From the NCBI GenBank assembly GCA_036346275.1, contig CM070723.1, forward strand, positions 46,826,743 to 46,890,742: 64,000 bases of DNA, in the 5' to 3' direction. The translations under genes and the position numbers were made by a program. Of this stretch, positions 47,047 to 58,773 are shown in pieces. Positions within the stretch are counted from its first letter, which is position 1, and each line of letters opens with the position of its first letter. Source of the stretch: Otatea glauca (Eukaryota > Streptophyta > Magnoliopsida > Poales > Poaceae). The notes under the pieces were generated by a model. The model was not told the origin of the DNA. It searched no databases and saw only the letters and a list, made by a program, of their open reading frames with translations.

Positions 47047-48414
47047 AACCCGACGAATCTGATATAGTCGATGACCAGGAGTTCGACATCGAGGATAATA
47101 AACAAGGCAAGCACCCCCTTTGATCATATTGATCCCAATTTTATAAATGTTTTCATTAAATATTTGACTGCATACGTTACTTTTATTAAAGTCTGCTATA
47201 TTATGGGTATTGGTAGTTGTACCTGTAGTTTCATATAACTTCCTTGATAAGTATGGATTTGTGAACCTTGATAACCCTAGAATAACATAGACAGTACTTG
47301 ATGTCAATTTGGGTTACTCCACTTAGTGTCATGCTTAGCCATGCTTAAAGAAACACAAAACTTTGATATGATTAAAAATATTGGATGTGACATTTAATGG
47401 GTATGACCTTTCTTTATGATTGGTACTTTGGATGAAAATGAAAATAAAACTATGGTTTAGATGCGGGCAATTATTGGCAATAGCCAGAAGTGCATGTCTT
47501 CGCACGTAGTATAGGGGATATTATTGCCCGTGTCGGATTAAGGACCGAACTATGGGTTGTTTTCAGGCCAAGAATTACCATATAGCCACAAGTACTGGTA
47601 TGGGACAGCTTTAACTTATTAAGTTACTTAAAACTGGCTTTGCACTTGGAAGGCAGTAGTAGTACGAGCTGTTTCTTAATGGATTGCTCGAAGGGACGTC
47701 CACACCTAGGTGATCATGGAACAAACGTTTACCAATATAACGGTGTACGCCATGCTATGGGGAGTTCCATGATTTCTATGCTCTGAGTCCATCCACCATA
47801 GAATGGGTTTATCGTCATCGTGCTGATGCAAAGTCAGAGTTAAGTAATGTAACGGTTACATCATGAATCCCTACGGCACACCCAAGGAAGTGTGCTAATA
47901 TCGATTGCACGAAGAGTCAGTCATGTCTTGTGGGGAAAGCTATATACCTCTGCAGAGTGTAAATCTAATCGATTAGCCGCGCCCGCGGTTATGGGCACTT
48001 GGTAAAGTCATCACATAGTTAGATGTTTCTATTTTCATAAATATGGTTTCTACCATGTGTCGGTGATTTCTTCCATGTGTTTGTGGAAAAATGGTTCATG
48101 CATATGGTCATGATACCCAGGTTCGTGATTTCACTTATTCGTGTTTACATACTGTTACTCTACATATAGAATTGCTTTTACTTAAAAATTCCGTTTGCAA
48201 TCTATTATTTACATTTCAAGTTGGCTTTATGTAAATTAACCATAATAGCCTTTCCATTGGAATGACCTGCATGTATTATAGGATTTCTAAAAGTCTTGTG
48301 AGTACGTAAGTACTCAACTTGCCTATGTTGATATTTTTAAGTGAAGAATCAGACTGTCCCGACGACTCATACGTTGATGTAGGATTCGGGGAATTTAACG
48401 ATGAATTTTACTAA
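47047..48414 (+). CDS. LTR-encoded acidic mini-ORF, two exons
   Basis: Exon 1 (47047-47106) follows ACGACGTGTAG and encodes DDQEFDIEDNKQ before CAAG|GCAAGC. Exon 2 (48341-48414) encodes EESDCPDDSYVDVG and ends TAA. The acceptor reads TTTTTAA here instead of TTTTTAG, so splicing may be lost in this copy. Confidence 0.38.
47461..47996 (+). promoter_or_regulatory. Conserved stem-loop block in LTR (copy 4)
   Basis: The outer stem pairs 47461-47471 with 47523-47533. SL1 is GCACAC/GTGTGC (47876-47895), SL2 is CTAATCGATTAG (47965-47976), and SL3 is GCCC, GCGGTTAT, GGGC (47981-47996). SL3 differs from copies 1 and 2 by a paired T-A to C-G change. Confidence 0.62.
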
Positions 48415-49025
48415 GGTTTTACCTTGTCAGTTGCCTGTGGGGACAATGGGATAAAAGGCATACTACAAGATGTTGTCTCCACTGCAGTCTTTTACTTTTG
48501 GTATTGTAAGCATATTATGTAACTTTGCTTCCTCTGTGTAATAAAACTTATGCGTGGTTGTGATATCAATCTGTAATTGTGCATACTAGCTACTGATCAT
48601 GGGACTAGTATTGTATGCACATGGTACCCATTATTGGTATTTATTATCAAAAATGGGAGCCTTACATGGAACATCGATCAGCTCTGAAAATTTCATGTGT
48701 AACACTCTTACCTTACGCAATAAAAGTTCTTCTTTATTATCCATGATTGTGCCTCCTTTACATTTCCTTGCATCTTTTGTGCCTCGACCTGAGCATCGTG
48801 ATCTCGAGGTACACATCCAGGGGCCACGCCAGCAGTAAACCGATCCTTATCGCATCACGGCTCCCCCCTATAGCAGGACTTGGACCAGAGACCGCGCTCG
48901 GCTTCGAGCAAACATGTATGCTTCGTGCAAAGGTTGGACCTGAGTGCTGCCAAGTCCGACGTGAGCACATTAAAATCCTTTGTACGCTCGAGTTCGCCTT
49001 TGAGTTTTCTCGAGATCAACCTTCC

Positions 49026-52000
49026 TCACACAGGGGGCACAGCTATTGTTACTAAATGACTTCGCCTCAAGTCTTTTACAGGCCTCCCTAATAGGCCGGA
49101 GACGTTAAACAACCCATCATGACGTTGCTCGACCTCGACTGCTACGACTTGTTTCTCCCACAAACTGCACCCAAGGCTGGCGCTGCTCGGCCTAGACCAC
49201 AATGGGGCTAGACAAGAGTATACTGCATGCACTACCATTTTTTGACCAAATTTTTTTTTATTGACTAACTTATATTTACAAGGAGGCGCAGACATTTTTG
49301 TCCCTCAGCCTATTTCCTGTTTACAGGTCCTCCATGTCATGAGCAAGCTTCTCCTGCTCGAGCTCGGCGATCTTCACCCTCAACGTTGAGAGCTCACCCT
49401 GAAAGCGGTGCGCCTCGGCTGTGGAGCTGGCGGCACGATTGCGCTCGTCCTGGAGTTGGGCCAGGGCACTCTTTCCTGTCCTGGACGCCCGCCCCAGCTT
49501 CTCCTCGAGCTCGACGACCTTCATTTTGAGCTCGACGGAGGCCTTTGCTGGAACGACGGCCTGCTCCGCACCTGCTTCTGCAGCTCCTCTGCCTTCACAT
49601 GTGCGGCTTCAAGGGCCCCTGCCGCTTTTGCGAGCTCGGCCTCGAGGGTCTTGGCCGCCCTCGCGCGCTCGGCTTCAAGGGCCTCGACAGCCTTCTCGCG
49701 CTCGGTGGCAGTGGCTTGGGCAAGCTCGACGGCGTGGGCCGCAGTCCTTTGCTCCGCCTCCTCCTACTCGACCAGCAGGGTCTCTTCGAGTCGAGCGATG
49801 TGGTCCTCCCGCTCTGACACCATGTTGAGGAACGCCTTTAGCTCGATGGTGTGCTCGTACAGACCTTGGAGCCCCTGGGCGATTAGGCTCACCGCCTGCG
49901 AAATCCATGGGAAGTCATGCGACAATTAAGAAGACGGATGGGTATGAGCTTACCCACCTTGCTGAGCCGGTCCCCGAACTCGCGACGGCGAGGCCTGATG
50001 GCCCTGTCGCCTAGTCCAGCCGTCTCCAGCTCGTCATGGCCCCCTGCCGAGGATAAGGTGGCTACGTTGGCCCCAACCAGCGCGGACTCGGCCCCGCCTG
50101 TCGAAGCCTTGACCCAAACCTCCTCGGTCGGCCCAGACCTCAGCTCGGTCACAGAGACTAAGATCCCTGGGAAGAGCAGCGAAAAGGTTAGATTATGGGA
50201 AAGCGTTACCACGCAAGGGGATGAGAAATGCTGTCCTACCTGGCTGATCCGTGGGAACCTCAGAAACGATCGCAGCGGTCAGTGCCTCGGTCTTGTCCTT
50301 AGAAGCCTCGGCCTCACCGGTCATAGAGGCCTCGACCTCGGGCTCTTCCCCGTCGGCCCTGACTTCGACGGCCGAGACACCTTCGGCTCCACCTCCTGCG
50401 GCGACCTAGGCCTACCGCGACCGAGGACGGCGGACCAGGAGGAAGTCGTCCTCGTCCTCGAAATCGCCCTGGACAATGACCATGGTCAATGGTCACCGGT
50501 GACCAGACGCAACCACCGCCGCACCCTGGGTGTTATGGCGCTCAAAGCGATCGAGATGCTCCCGATGATGCGATGAGCGCGAGCGAGCACTCGAGGTCTG
50601 CAGCAGGGAAAATTGCTAAGCAAAGGAAGAGAGGGAACCTACGCTACAACCTAAAGGAGATAAATGATCGCACATACCTGGACCGCGAGCCTTCGTCTCA
50701 TGGAGGGACGCTGAGGATCTTGGTGCCCCGCCTCCGCCACGACGGCAGGGGTGTCCCCTCTTCGGGCGCCCTGCGATGGTGACCTCGCAACCCATGGGGG
50801 CTCCGAGCTCCCCACGGCGGCTATACCAGCGCCCAGCAATGCGGACTACGGTGATGCCCCTAAGTCCGAGGTCCTCACGGCGGTCGCTGCCTTTTGTTGC
50901 TGTTAGAGATGAGGGGAGGTCAGGGATGGCAACAACCGGGAGATCGAGCTCGAGCATTACCGGGTTCGACCGAGATGGCTTACCACTGTACGGTCGCCAC
51001 ACTCGATGTGCTGCTTCTTCGGGGCACTGGTTTCCAGGGTGTTTGGGGCCGACCTCTTGCCCGCTTTCTTGCTCTTGTTTGCTCCAGGTAGTGGCAGCAT
51101 CCGCCTCGCCGTGTTCAAGAGCTCCTCATTCACCTACAATAATGAGCAAAGCTTAGTACGAGCTCGAGCACTCCCGAGCTCGACCTTGGCATGAGATGAG
51201 TTACCTCACTGCTCCACCTCAACATTCTTGGGGACGGGGTCGTCCGTGGTGTAGTTGAACGCCGTCTTCCTGAACATCTCGAACATCCTCGCCACTATCC
51301 AGGACTCCAGCAGGGCTGCTGGTGAAAATGGGGCTATCAGTAAGAGCTCAGCCGAACTCGAGGGTTCCCTAGCTCGAAGGTGCTTACCGCTTGGACCTTC
51401 TCGGGTGAGGTCGTCCCTCCCCTTAATCTCGTAGAACGGATGCACCCTCTTCCGCAGGGGGAACACCCGGTTCCGTAAGAAGTCATAGGCGATGGCCTGG
51501 CCGGTGAGACCGTGCGTCGAGCAGATGTGGATGGCTGCGATGGCCTCCTGGTCTATCGCCAAGTCTTCAGGGTCGAGGGTCTGGCGCTTGCTGTCGACGG
51601 GAGTCCCGTTTTACGCGAGCGCGCCGCCTTCTCCCTCTTCAGGTAGGACCACCTCTCGTCCATGGACCAAGGGAGTCTTGAGCATGGATCGGAGGGTAGG
51701 AGCAAGGAAGCCCCGTTCATAGCCAGAAGTAGAGACACCCGACCATGGGGTCCTTTGAGGTGCGGAACAAGGAGTAGAAGCGGAAGAAAAGTGAGGGGGT
51801 TGGAAGGATTCCCAGGAACCCCTCGCACAGGTGGAAAAGATGGAGAGGAGGAGAATGGAGTTGGGCACCAGGTTAACCAACCCGATCTCGCATTGAGCAA
51901 GAACGGCTGCCATGAAGTCGCTCTCTGGAGTCCGCAGCCTAAAGAGCATGTATTGCTCGATGCTGACAAGCTCATCCGCCTGGGATTGCTGCTCGGCCTC

Positions 52001-52099
52001 AGCGCCCGACAGCTGCCATGTCGCCGGGTCCAGCATCCCTAGCATCTCGTGCTTCTTCATCCGCTCCAGGGTCATCGTGCTCCTCCCGAACTTGGCCAT
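49026..52099 (-). pseudogene. Antisense gypsy-type gene between pol and 3' LTR
   Basis: On the minus strand ATG 52099 opens a frame beginning MAKFGRSTMTLERMKKHEM. Residues near IGLVNLVPNSILLLSIF (about 51850) resemble the 'putative gypsy type transposon' N-terminal domain found in such antisense genes. After frameshifts come an IDQEAIAAIHICSTHGLTG segment (51562 onward), less conserved stretches, and near 49900-49320 a coiled coil (KVVELEEKLGRASRTGKS, KIAELEQEKLAHD). The 3' end is about 49026. The function of these antisense genes is unknown. Several frameshifts and stops are present. Confidence 0.65.
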
Positions 52100-52504
52100 G
52101 GGTTTCAGCTAGGTTTTGGGTTGAGGGAGGAAGATTGCGAAAGAGGGTCAAGAAGACGGAAGAGCGCTAGGGTTTGATGCAGGGAGGATTTGGGGAATCC
52201 TCTGAGGAAGGCAACGGTTTGGGATTTAAAGGGCCAGATCATCGAAGCTAACACCAGTTACGCCTCAAAAGGAGCGCCGCGGTTCCTGCGACGGGATTCA
52301 AAGCGTCGTGAGATACTCCCTCAATTTCTTCGCCCAAAAATCGCGGCGTCGAAGTCCGAGCATTTCTGGGTTCGATTACGCCATGGAATTTCACGCGGTC
52401 TAGGACTGGGCTCGAGCTTGAGCATTTCCAAGCCCGGTCGGGGAGCCGTCCCCTTCTCCAGGTCATCAGACTCAAGGTCATCCCGAGCTTCAGGATCACT
52501 GCTT

Positions 52505-52521
52505 GAGCCTCGGGGGCTAGC
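52505..52521 (+). other. Polypurine tract of gypsy element
   Basis: CCTCGGGGGCTAGC directly precedes the LTR start; this sequence type primes plus-strand synthesis in the related grass group. Confidence 0.6.
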
Positions 52522-53129
52522 TGTCGGGGATTGGTTACCACGCACAGGCAATGGCCCGCTGGGCCCGAGCTCACTCGACCAAGGACCCTGCTCACTATTG
52601 AGGTTGGGCCCGGAGGACTCAGTTGGATTGCAGAAACCGGCAGTTACCGAGTCAAAGAGGGCCTTAAAAGGTTGAGTTAAGGTGAACGTGGGCAATGGTT
52701 TCCAGCGTCGTTACCACCATACTTCATTGTGCATCATGTCTGGATCTGGCGCCACTCCCCCGAGAATCTCGCCCGGCCATTTTCTGTAACGAACTAAGCA
52801 GTAGAGGTATAAAGATCTTCCCCCTGCGCGAGAGGAAGGCAAAAAAAATAGCACACACAACACAAAGAACCAGTGTTCGACCTCGGCTCGGGCACCTCTT
52901 GTATTCGACCATAGTGAATCACCTTCACCCTTCGCCTCCGGGCAAGACTGGAGTAGAGTTGTTACCCATACTGGGGTTCGAACCAGTATAACTCCTCGCG
53001 TCAACTACTCCCTTCCTCTCGCCCTTAGCGACGATCACAGTTCATCCCTTCGGGTGGGGACGGTCTTGGGCTCTGTATTCACATCACTCTCACCTCCTTC
53101 TTGCGGTCAGGCGATCCCGATAGTCAACA
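52522..53129 (+). mobile_element. 3' LTR of the gypsy element, 608 bp
   Basis: It starts TGTCGGGGATTGG and ends GATAGTCAACA. The partner 5' LTR is missing, so identity between the LTRs and the target duplication (ATATT on the right) cannot be checked. Confidence 0.72.
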
Positions 53130-53946
53130 ATATTTATTTATTTATGTATGTATTTATTTTCTCAAGTTTTATAATGGAATATATGGCTCTTTTATGAATT
53201 TAGTTTAAATCTATACAAAATACGAAATATGTTGGTTCATCTAGGGTTGTTACAATTTCATTAAAGTTTAGAAATTGGTTTCATCTTTATTTGATCTTTC
53301 ATGCACATACATTTGTTATTTATCCTTTTAATGCATTAAAAAATTATCTATTTGCAAAACAAATTCATTTTAAGTTCAAACTTAAATATTTTTATAGAAA
53401 TGGGTTTCTAGTGATCTCAGGAGCATGTATAAATTTTTTAATTATTTTACAAATTATGGTTTACATACTTCTAATAGTGACCATATTAGGGTTTCATTCA
53501 AACTTTAATTCGAATAAATAACCTATATATATATATTTATAAAATTCTGACATTGATTGGGTGATTTTTCTGGGTTTTCTGTTTTTGATTTTTCAATTGC
53601 AACAAATGAGCTTATATTTTTCTAGGGATTTTTATACCAATTCCCTAGGTACTAGGAATGATGTGGTAAAATTTTCAGGAGGTGACAAGGTCGGTACTTA
53701 ATTTGGTAATTCTGACATTGGTACTGTCCTTTGTCTGCTTCAACTATTTTTTATTTAATTGGGACTATAAATGTGTTCAATTTACTTTAGGATTTTGTGG
53801 GGATGAATATGGGGATATCTTTGGACTTAGATATGATTTTTCCAGATTTTATTTATATGTGGTTTTAAGTTCTATAGTTTATAAATGAAGGATCAAGCGC
53901 TAAGAACAATTTCTTTTATTGAATTTTGAATTTTTGGTTTGTTACA
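53130..53946 (-). repeat. Reversed LTR-like fragment, 5' part
   Basis: On the minus strand it begins TGTAACAAACC at 53946 and has the AT-rich composition and TGTCAGAATTTT motifs typical of the first kilobase of the long LTRs here. It may be the missing start of the reversed LTR at 41470-42600, with the gypsy element inserted between. The 5-bp flanks (41465-41469 TGCTA; 53947-53951 TCTGC) do not match, so this is unproven. Confidence 0.45.
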
Positions 53947-54335
53947 TCTGCTGCATTAAGGGAGTCCATGAAGGGATTGGTTTGTTGTTCTAGTTATCTT
54001 CATAAGATCTGAATTCTTACTTCTTCCTTTCTGGACTTACTGCGTGCTCCTTCAAAAAAAGGCCCCAACCCCGAAGCATTCGATGCACGAATCTTCAGAT
54101 CTGTTCACTTGTTCGGCCCATCTCTGAACAAGTTTTTAGAATCTGCTTTGTTTTTCTCTGATAGCAGAACGTATCACGCGAAGTAAGACCATCCATTTTT
54201 GCAAATATAGTGGAGTCATCATTCAGAAGAGGAAACAACTTGAGAGCGAGAAAAGGATCTGAGGTCTGAGTTTCCCTACCTATTCTCTAGCCAACCTAAA
54301 TCTCGAGGTCGAGATTCCATTTAAGGGGGGATGTT
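53947..54335 (+). mobile_element. 3' internal end of a gypsy element with PPT
   Basis: Near 54270 the frame reads SEFPYLFSSQPKSRGRDSI followed by a stop, like the end of chromovirus-type pol. The purine-rich AAGGGGGGA (54323-54331) then precedes the LTR start at 54336. The rest of the element is missing. Confidence 0.6.
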
Positions 54336-56096
54336 TGTAACATCCCAAATTTTGGATTTTAGAATATTTGAATTTGAAAATGAACCATTTGCATTTTCCT
54401 AAACTAGTCAAAGCTTAAATTGATTTTTTCTTTATGTGAATGATTTAATTTGGTAAAACTATACTTCAAACAAAAGATTTTTCTATAATTTTTGAGATTT
54501 TTATGAATTTATTTGCTATTTATTTGAATTTAATTGGATTTGCATGAATTTCTGTTGTTTAAATAATTGGAAAATCAATTTTTAAATCCAAAATTTGTCT
54601 CGGGTCGAATTTCCCGCCGGTCCATTCTTGTTCCTCTTCACCCGACTAGGTTTCGCTCTGTGTCGCCTCGGCCCAGCGAGCACGTGCGATCGGCCCAGTC
54701 CACACGCCAGCCTAGCCCATCGCAATCCGCACCGTGCCTCCCTAGGGCTATGTAAAGCCCCAAGGTGCCTCGGTCCGTGTTCTCCACCGTGCGTCGTACC
54801 TGCTGCCTTCCTCCTCCTCGCCCGAGACCCCATCGTCTTCTCTCGTGAGCTCGCCGGAGGAACTCGAAGTTCGCTGCCACCATTGTCCTTTTCCCCATGG
54901 CCAATCTCCTCTTCCGATTGGTCTCCAAGACAGCTGGCTACTCCTTTGGTCTCGTTGCAACATTCTCTCCCCGATCCCTTTCGTTTTGTGCTCGATCTAG
55001 ATCCGTTTCGCCATCGGCCATGGCTTCTTCCTCACTTCTGGCCAAGAACACGCAACCAATCTTTTTGCTCTTCCGCGTCGCTGTGCTATTTTTCCGAGTG
55101 CCACCGTCGCGTCGTCACATCTCTGCCGCCCCGCTGTTTTCCACACCGCCGTGTTTTCCCTGCCCCACCGTTCGCGTTGCGCTGTCATCGGAACTGAAGA
55201 GCTGCCGCCGAAGCCAACCGACGCACGGGAGACAAAGAGACGTTAACGTCATCCGTGATGTCAGCAATGACGTCATCAGAGCCGAGCCGCTGACGTCAGC
55301 CATAGCGACTTTCGAACGCCCAGTTCACCATGGACCAAGCGAGACCGTGGACTCGGTCCATGGACCGAGGGTCCCGCGCGTCAGCCGTGACATCAGTGTG
55401 ACACAATAAACTGAGTTTTTTTTAGAAAAATAATTCCAGAAAACTTTATTTTCCTATTTTCTCTGAATTTAATTTTTCGGAGGCCCATTCTCTCTCATAC
55501 GAACTCTAATTGAGACGATTCAAGTTTTTAATTTTTTTTTCTAGAATCAAGCTCTACCTCCCAGAGCTATTTATTTTCAATTTTGAACTTGTTTGAGTTT
55601 CTGTTTGGTATTTATTTGTATTCGTTGCTTTCTTTTCCGGTAAACGCGAATCTCGAAGGAGCAAACGGAGAATTTCAATATCAAGACTCAGTAGTAGATT
55701 AACAAGGCAAGTCGTAACCTTTGATCATATTGAACCTATGTTTGCAAAAATACTTTGTTTTATACAATTACATGCTATTTGTGTATCAATAATTATTTTA
55801 TGGGAATAGCTATGTACCTAGTTGACATTATGCCACCTTCATCTTTGGAATGCCATGTATCCATTGTTAGCCACCAGATGGGACATCACTAGTTGGACAT
55901 GATCATATTACCAATAATGGGTTATCGTAGCTATGCTTAGACATGCTTAGTTGTACGTTGGGATTCATATCACATGTGAATTAATGTTAATCTTGACTTA
56001 ATGAGATATTGAATTGTGGCCATTGATCACTGTTGTAAAATTTATTGTACCATGGCAGGGTGTGCCACTGGTCTTGGTTGAACAAATTTGTTTTCC

Positions 56097-56538
56097 CTCG
56101 GGCAAGTGAACGTGCAATAAAGGGGGTGCTTTTAGTACATTTGGGATGCGAATGTCTTGCCTGAGACAACTTAAGGATTTAATCTTGTGCGCCATTGAAC
56201 TGGGTCTAACCGTACAACCACAAGTCTGATATGAGACAGACCTAGCTGATTAATTTGCATTGTCTAGCCTTGAGTACTGCCAATTGGTGGTGTGGGTTCC
56301 GAGATGGACGGGTTGATTCACATGGCTCAAGAGGGGGCCCTGAGGGGCGAAACCTTAGCAGACAGTATCGAGTTTAGACAGGATATTGTAAAGGCTTTGT
56401 CATGATTTCTCTACGGACACACCATAGGAAGTGTGTTAATCCAGAGGCAAAAGGAGGTGATCATGTCTTGTGGGTAAAGCAATACAACCTCTGTAGAGTG
56501 TAAAACTATTCGAATAGCCGTGTCCACGATCATGGACA
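56097..56538 (+). promoter_or_regulatory. Conserved stem-loop block in LTR (copy 5)
   Basis: The outer stem is CTCGGGCAAG (56097-56106) with CTTGCCTGAG (56156-56165). SL1 is ACACAC, CATAGGAA, GTGTGT (56417-56436). SL2 is CTATTCGAATAG (56506-56517). SL3 is TGTCC/GGACA (56521-56538). All stems differ from other copies yet pair. Confidence 0.62.
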
Positions 56539-56922
56539 TGTTCGGGAATTTCTCATGAGTTATAGAGTGTTTTATGAATTGTTGGAGGGTAGAACTGTTG
56601 GGATATGAATAGGGAGTTCACTCTTATTTTGTTGTCTAAAGTTATACTGTTAAATTTAGTGATTTGATAATTGTTTTAGATGGTGTAGGGCGATACCTCA
56701 CCATTCTGTTCCTGTTATCTATCATTGATTTACCAATTATTTATTATCTTTTTATAAATATGCTTTCAATCTATTTATTGTACTTCAATTCAAGTTATTG
56801 CTTTCTGCAAAAAGAACCATATGACTATCATTTGCCATGTCTGCATGAATATATATTGCATCATTTCCCTACGGTTTGCTGAGTACTTTTTGTACTCACG
56901 GCTATACGTCTTTGTTGATCAG

Positions 56923-56990
56923 TTGCTGAAGAAGGACCAGGAAATACTGAGTTCTATAAGGAGGCATATTATGAAGACTACGTGGATTAG
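56923..56990 (+). pseudogene. Acidic mini-exon 2 in LTR 54336-57267
   Basis: After TTTGTTGATCAG it encodes AEEGPGNTEFYKEAYYEDYVD and TAG, in the shared phase. Exon 1 ends at 55706 (CAAG|GCAAGT, the best GC-donor consensus in the set) but has an in-frame TAA just before it. Confidence 0.35.
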
Positions 56991-57267
56991 GAAGGCGTTC
57001 CCTAGACGATTGTCTGTGGCATGTCGAATGGCCCAAGTTATTTTATTTCCACTGCAACTGTTTATTTGTTTCTTAAGCCCTTAAGGCATAGTGGTGTAAA
57101 CTTTGACCATAGAGCCTATGCTTTATTTAATAATAGCTTGCTTCTTTCTTAGTAATTCGTTGTATGATATGGTATTTAATATATATTGCCACTGTGTGCA
57201 CTAGCGTGATCCTAGACTAGTGCAGTATACACAGAGGGTTTCGGATTCATAAATCCGGGTCCCAACA

Positions 57268-57597
57268 CTTCCCCAAATTCCAGTGACATATAAGGAATTT
57301 ATCACAGAAAATACTATCCTGCCGTCTTCTAACACCTACAAGGGCATACAGTTATCCTGGTTTAGCAATTCTTTTTGTATGCAAGACTTTTTACCGTTCT
57401 TAAAAAATACTAAAATTTATATTAAAGTAATCCTGAAAGATATCAATTTTTTTACCTTTTGGTACAACCTCAATGTAAATTTTGATACCCCTAAAGAATG
57501 GTAAAAAGTATGTGTTCTTTGACGCAGAGACCCTTCCCAATATCCCTCAAGAACCCCACGTCCACAGTGTCTGATTGTGTTACGGTCTTGCTACCAC
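57268..57597. other. Unassigned sequence between LTRs
   Basis: AT-rich, no supported gene. The open frame 57283-57504 has no domain. If the copia-like LTR next to it is real, this would be its internal side on the minus strand. Confidence 0.3.
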
Positions 57598-57849
57598 TGG
57601 ATACAAATTACAAGGTATTTGGAGATAATTGGGAAAGATTATAGTAGGATTTGGGGTAGAATCAGAGAAGATTTCAGGGGAAGCAGAAGAAGATATGGGA
57701 GCAGAGTATGAGAAAGAGGAGCAGCACTAGTTTCTATTTTGTTCGGTCCTTCTCAGTCTATCTTTGTTGCTCCTTTTATAGACACACCTAACCATCCCAG
57801 CCCAAATGCTGCAGCCCATCTTACAGCCCAAGCTTAGCAGTCCAAGACA
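57598..57849 (-). mobile_element. Possible small copia-like LTR
   Basis: On the minus strand it begins TGTCTTGGACTGC after AATGAGAGGGGAA (PPT-like), has CTATAAAAGGA (57781-57771) as TATA, and ends TTTGTATCCA. A decayed initiator-Met-like site (TGGTAGCAAGACC) follows. There is no target duplication and no internal genes are visible. Confidence 0.38.
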
Positions 57850-57950
57850 TTCCCCTCTCATTGAAAGAATTTTTTTTCTTTAATATTTATTTTTATTCTT
57901 TTTTTCAAAACTATGCGTCCGAATGAAAATTTTGCAAAACTACACGCCCG

Positions 57951-57988
57951 TCGCCCGTGTATGGGGCGATCGCCCCATACACGGGCGA
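57951..57988. repeat. 38-bp perfect palindrome
   Basis: The two 19-bp halves are exact reverse complements around the centre GGGGCGATCGCCCC. A second inverted repeat follows at 58035-58067. Confidence 0.9.
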
Positions 57989-58034
57989 TATGTGCCTGCG
58001 ACGTTTGCTCCCGTCGGCCGCCGTTGGGGTGGGC

Positions 58035-58067
58035 CCCCCTGTCGCCCGAGACAGGGGCGACAGGGGG
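58035..58067. repeat. 13-bp inverted repeat
   Basis: CCCCCTGTCGCCC (58035-58047) pairs with GGGCGACAGGGGG (58055-58067) over a 7-base loop, 47 bp after the palindrome. Confidence 0.85.
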
Positions 58068-58773
58068 TTGCAGGTTTTTTTTTTAGTATTTTTTGTAATT
58101 ACTATATGCCTTTTTAATATGAACCCCTTAACTTTTGCTAGAAGTGTCCAAATGAAATGAAACTTGTTTCTAAATTTAAATTTTGGAATGAGGAATTAGA
58201 TTGTAAAATAGAAATCTATGTGTTGTTTGCAGAAAAATAATTTTATTTGAGTTTGAATGCTAGGCTCTAACTATGGATTGTGAAGGAATTACAATGTGTG
58301 TTGATCCATAAATAATGAAATAAATAGAATAAGTTACTACAACCTTATCCACTTCATTTTTGAAAAATATCTAAATATGATTGCATTTTGAATAAAAGAT
58401 GGCTAGTTTAAACCCTTTATAACATTCATTGTTCAAGCAGTTAGAATAATGTCTGAAGGACCTCAAAACTTGACAGAACCAGTTTTGTTGCATTCTTGGG
58501 CTTGCATAGGTTACAATTATGTAAAATATTTAGATGTCACTTTAGGCTGCACTATTTTATTACTGTCCGAACATACAATCGGTGAAACATCAAAATGGCC
58601 GTATCTTTCGCAATCGAGGGTCAAACTTGATGAAATCAAATATGATGAACTTAAAATGCTATAACCTATCTTGATGGACAAAAATAACATCATTTGGGAC
58701 AACTGGAGCAGTAGGAAATATCCGAGCCCTCCGGACAGTGAGCATACACTTGAAGGTTAGGCCGCACTCTTTA
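58068..58773. other. AT-rich spacer
   Basis: No gene, repeat or promoter can be supported. The small frame 58449-58664 lacks any recognisable domain. Confidence 0.35.

Larger units (their letters stand above)
44429..48666 (+). mobile_element. Solo LTR, 4238 bp, with TSD TGGAA
   Basis: It starts TGTAACAGCCC and ends GGGAGCCTTACA. TGGAA flanks both sides (44424-44428 and 48667-48671), and removing the LTR and one copy restores the pol reading frame. It is closely related to the LTR at 16614-20594 in conserved blocks. A TATA box is at 45441-45448. Confidence 0.93.
42601..53129 (+). mobile_element. 5'-truncated Ty3/gypsy element with antisense gene
   Basis: It begins inside pol at the end of reverse transcriptase/RNase H and continues through integrase. 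It is interrupted by a solo LTR (44429-48666), then has a long antisense coding region, a PPT and a 608-bp 3' LTR. The PPT and LTR start (CTCGGGGGCTAGC then TGTCGGGG) are typical of the grass RIRE2/Retand-like group (inference). The 5' LTR and gag are absent. Confidence 0.8.
54336..57267 (+). mobile_element. 3' LTR of a gypsy element, 2932 bp
   Basis: It starts TGTAACATCCC after a PPT and ends CGGGTCCCAACA. It shares the TTTGATCATATTGA block, stem-loops and acidic exon 2 with the other long LTRs but is otherwise well diverged. A degenerate TATA (TATGTAAAG) is at 54749. GC-rich open frames at 54595-55409 are not considered genes. Confidence 0.8.

Noticed and set aside
53291..53888. Hydrophobic small frames that look like membrane peptides
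   Set aside because: AT-rich reversed LTR-like sequence gives Phe/Leu/Ile-rich frames by composition.
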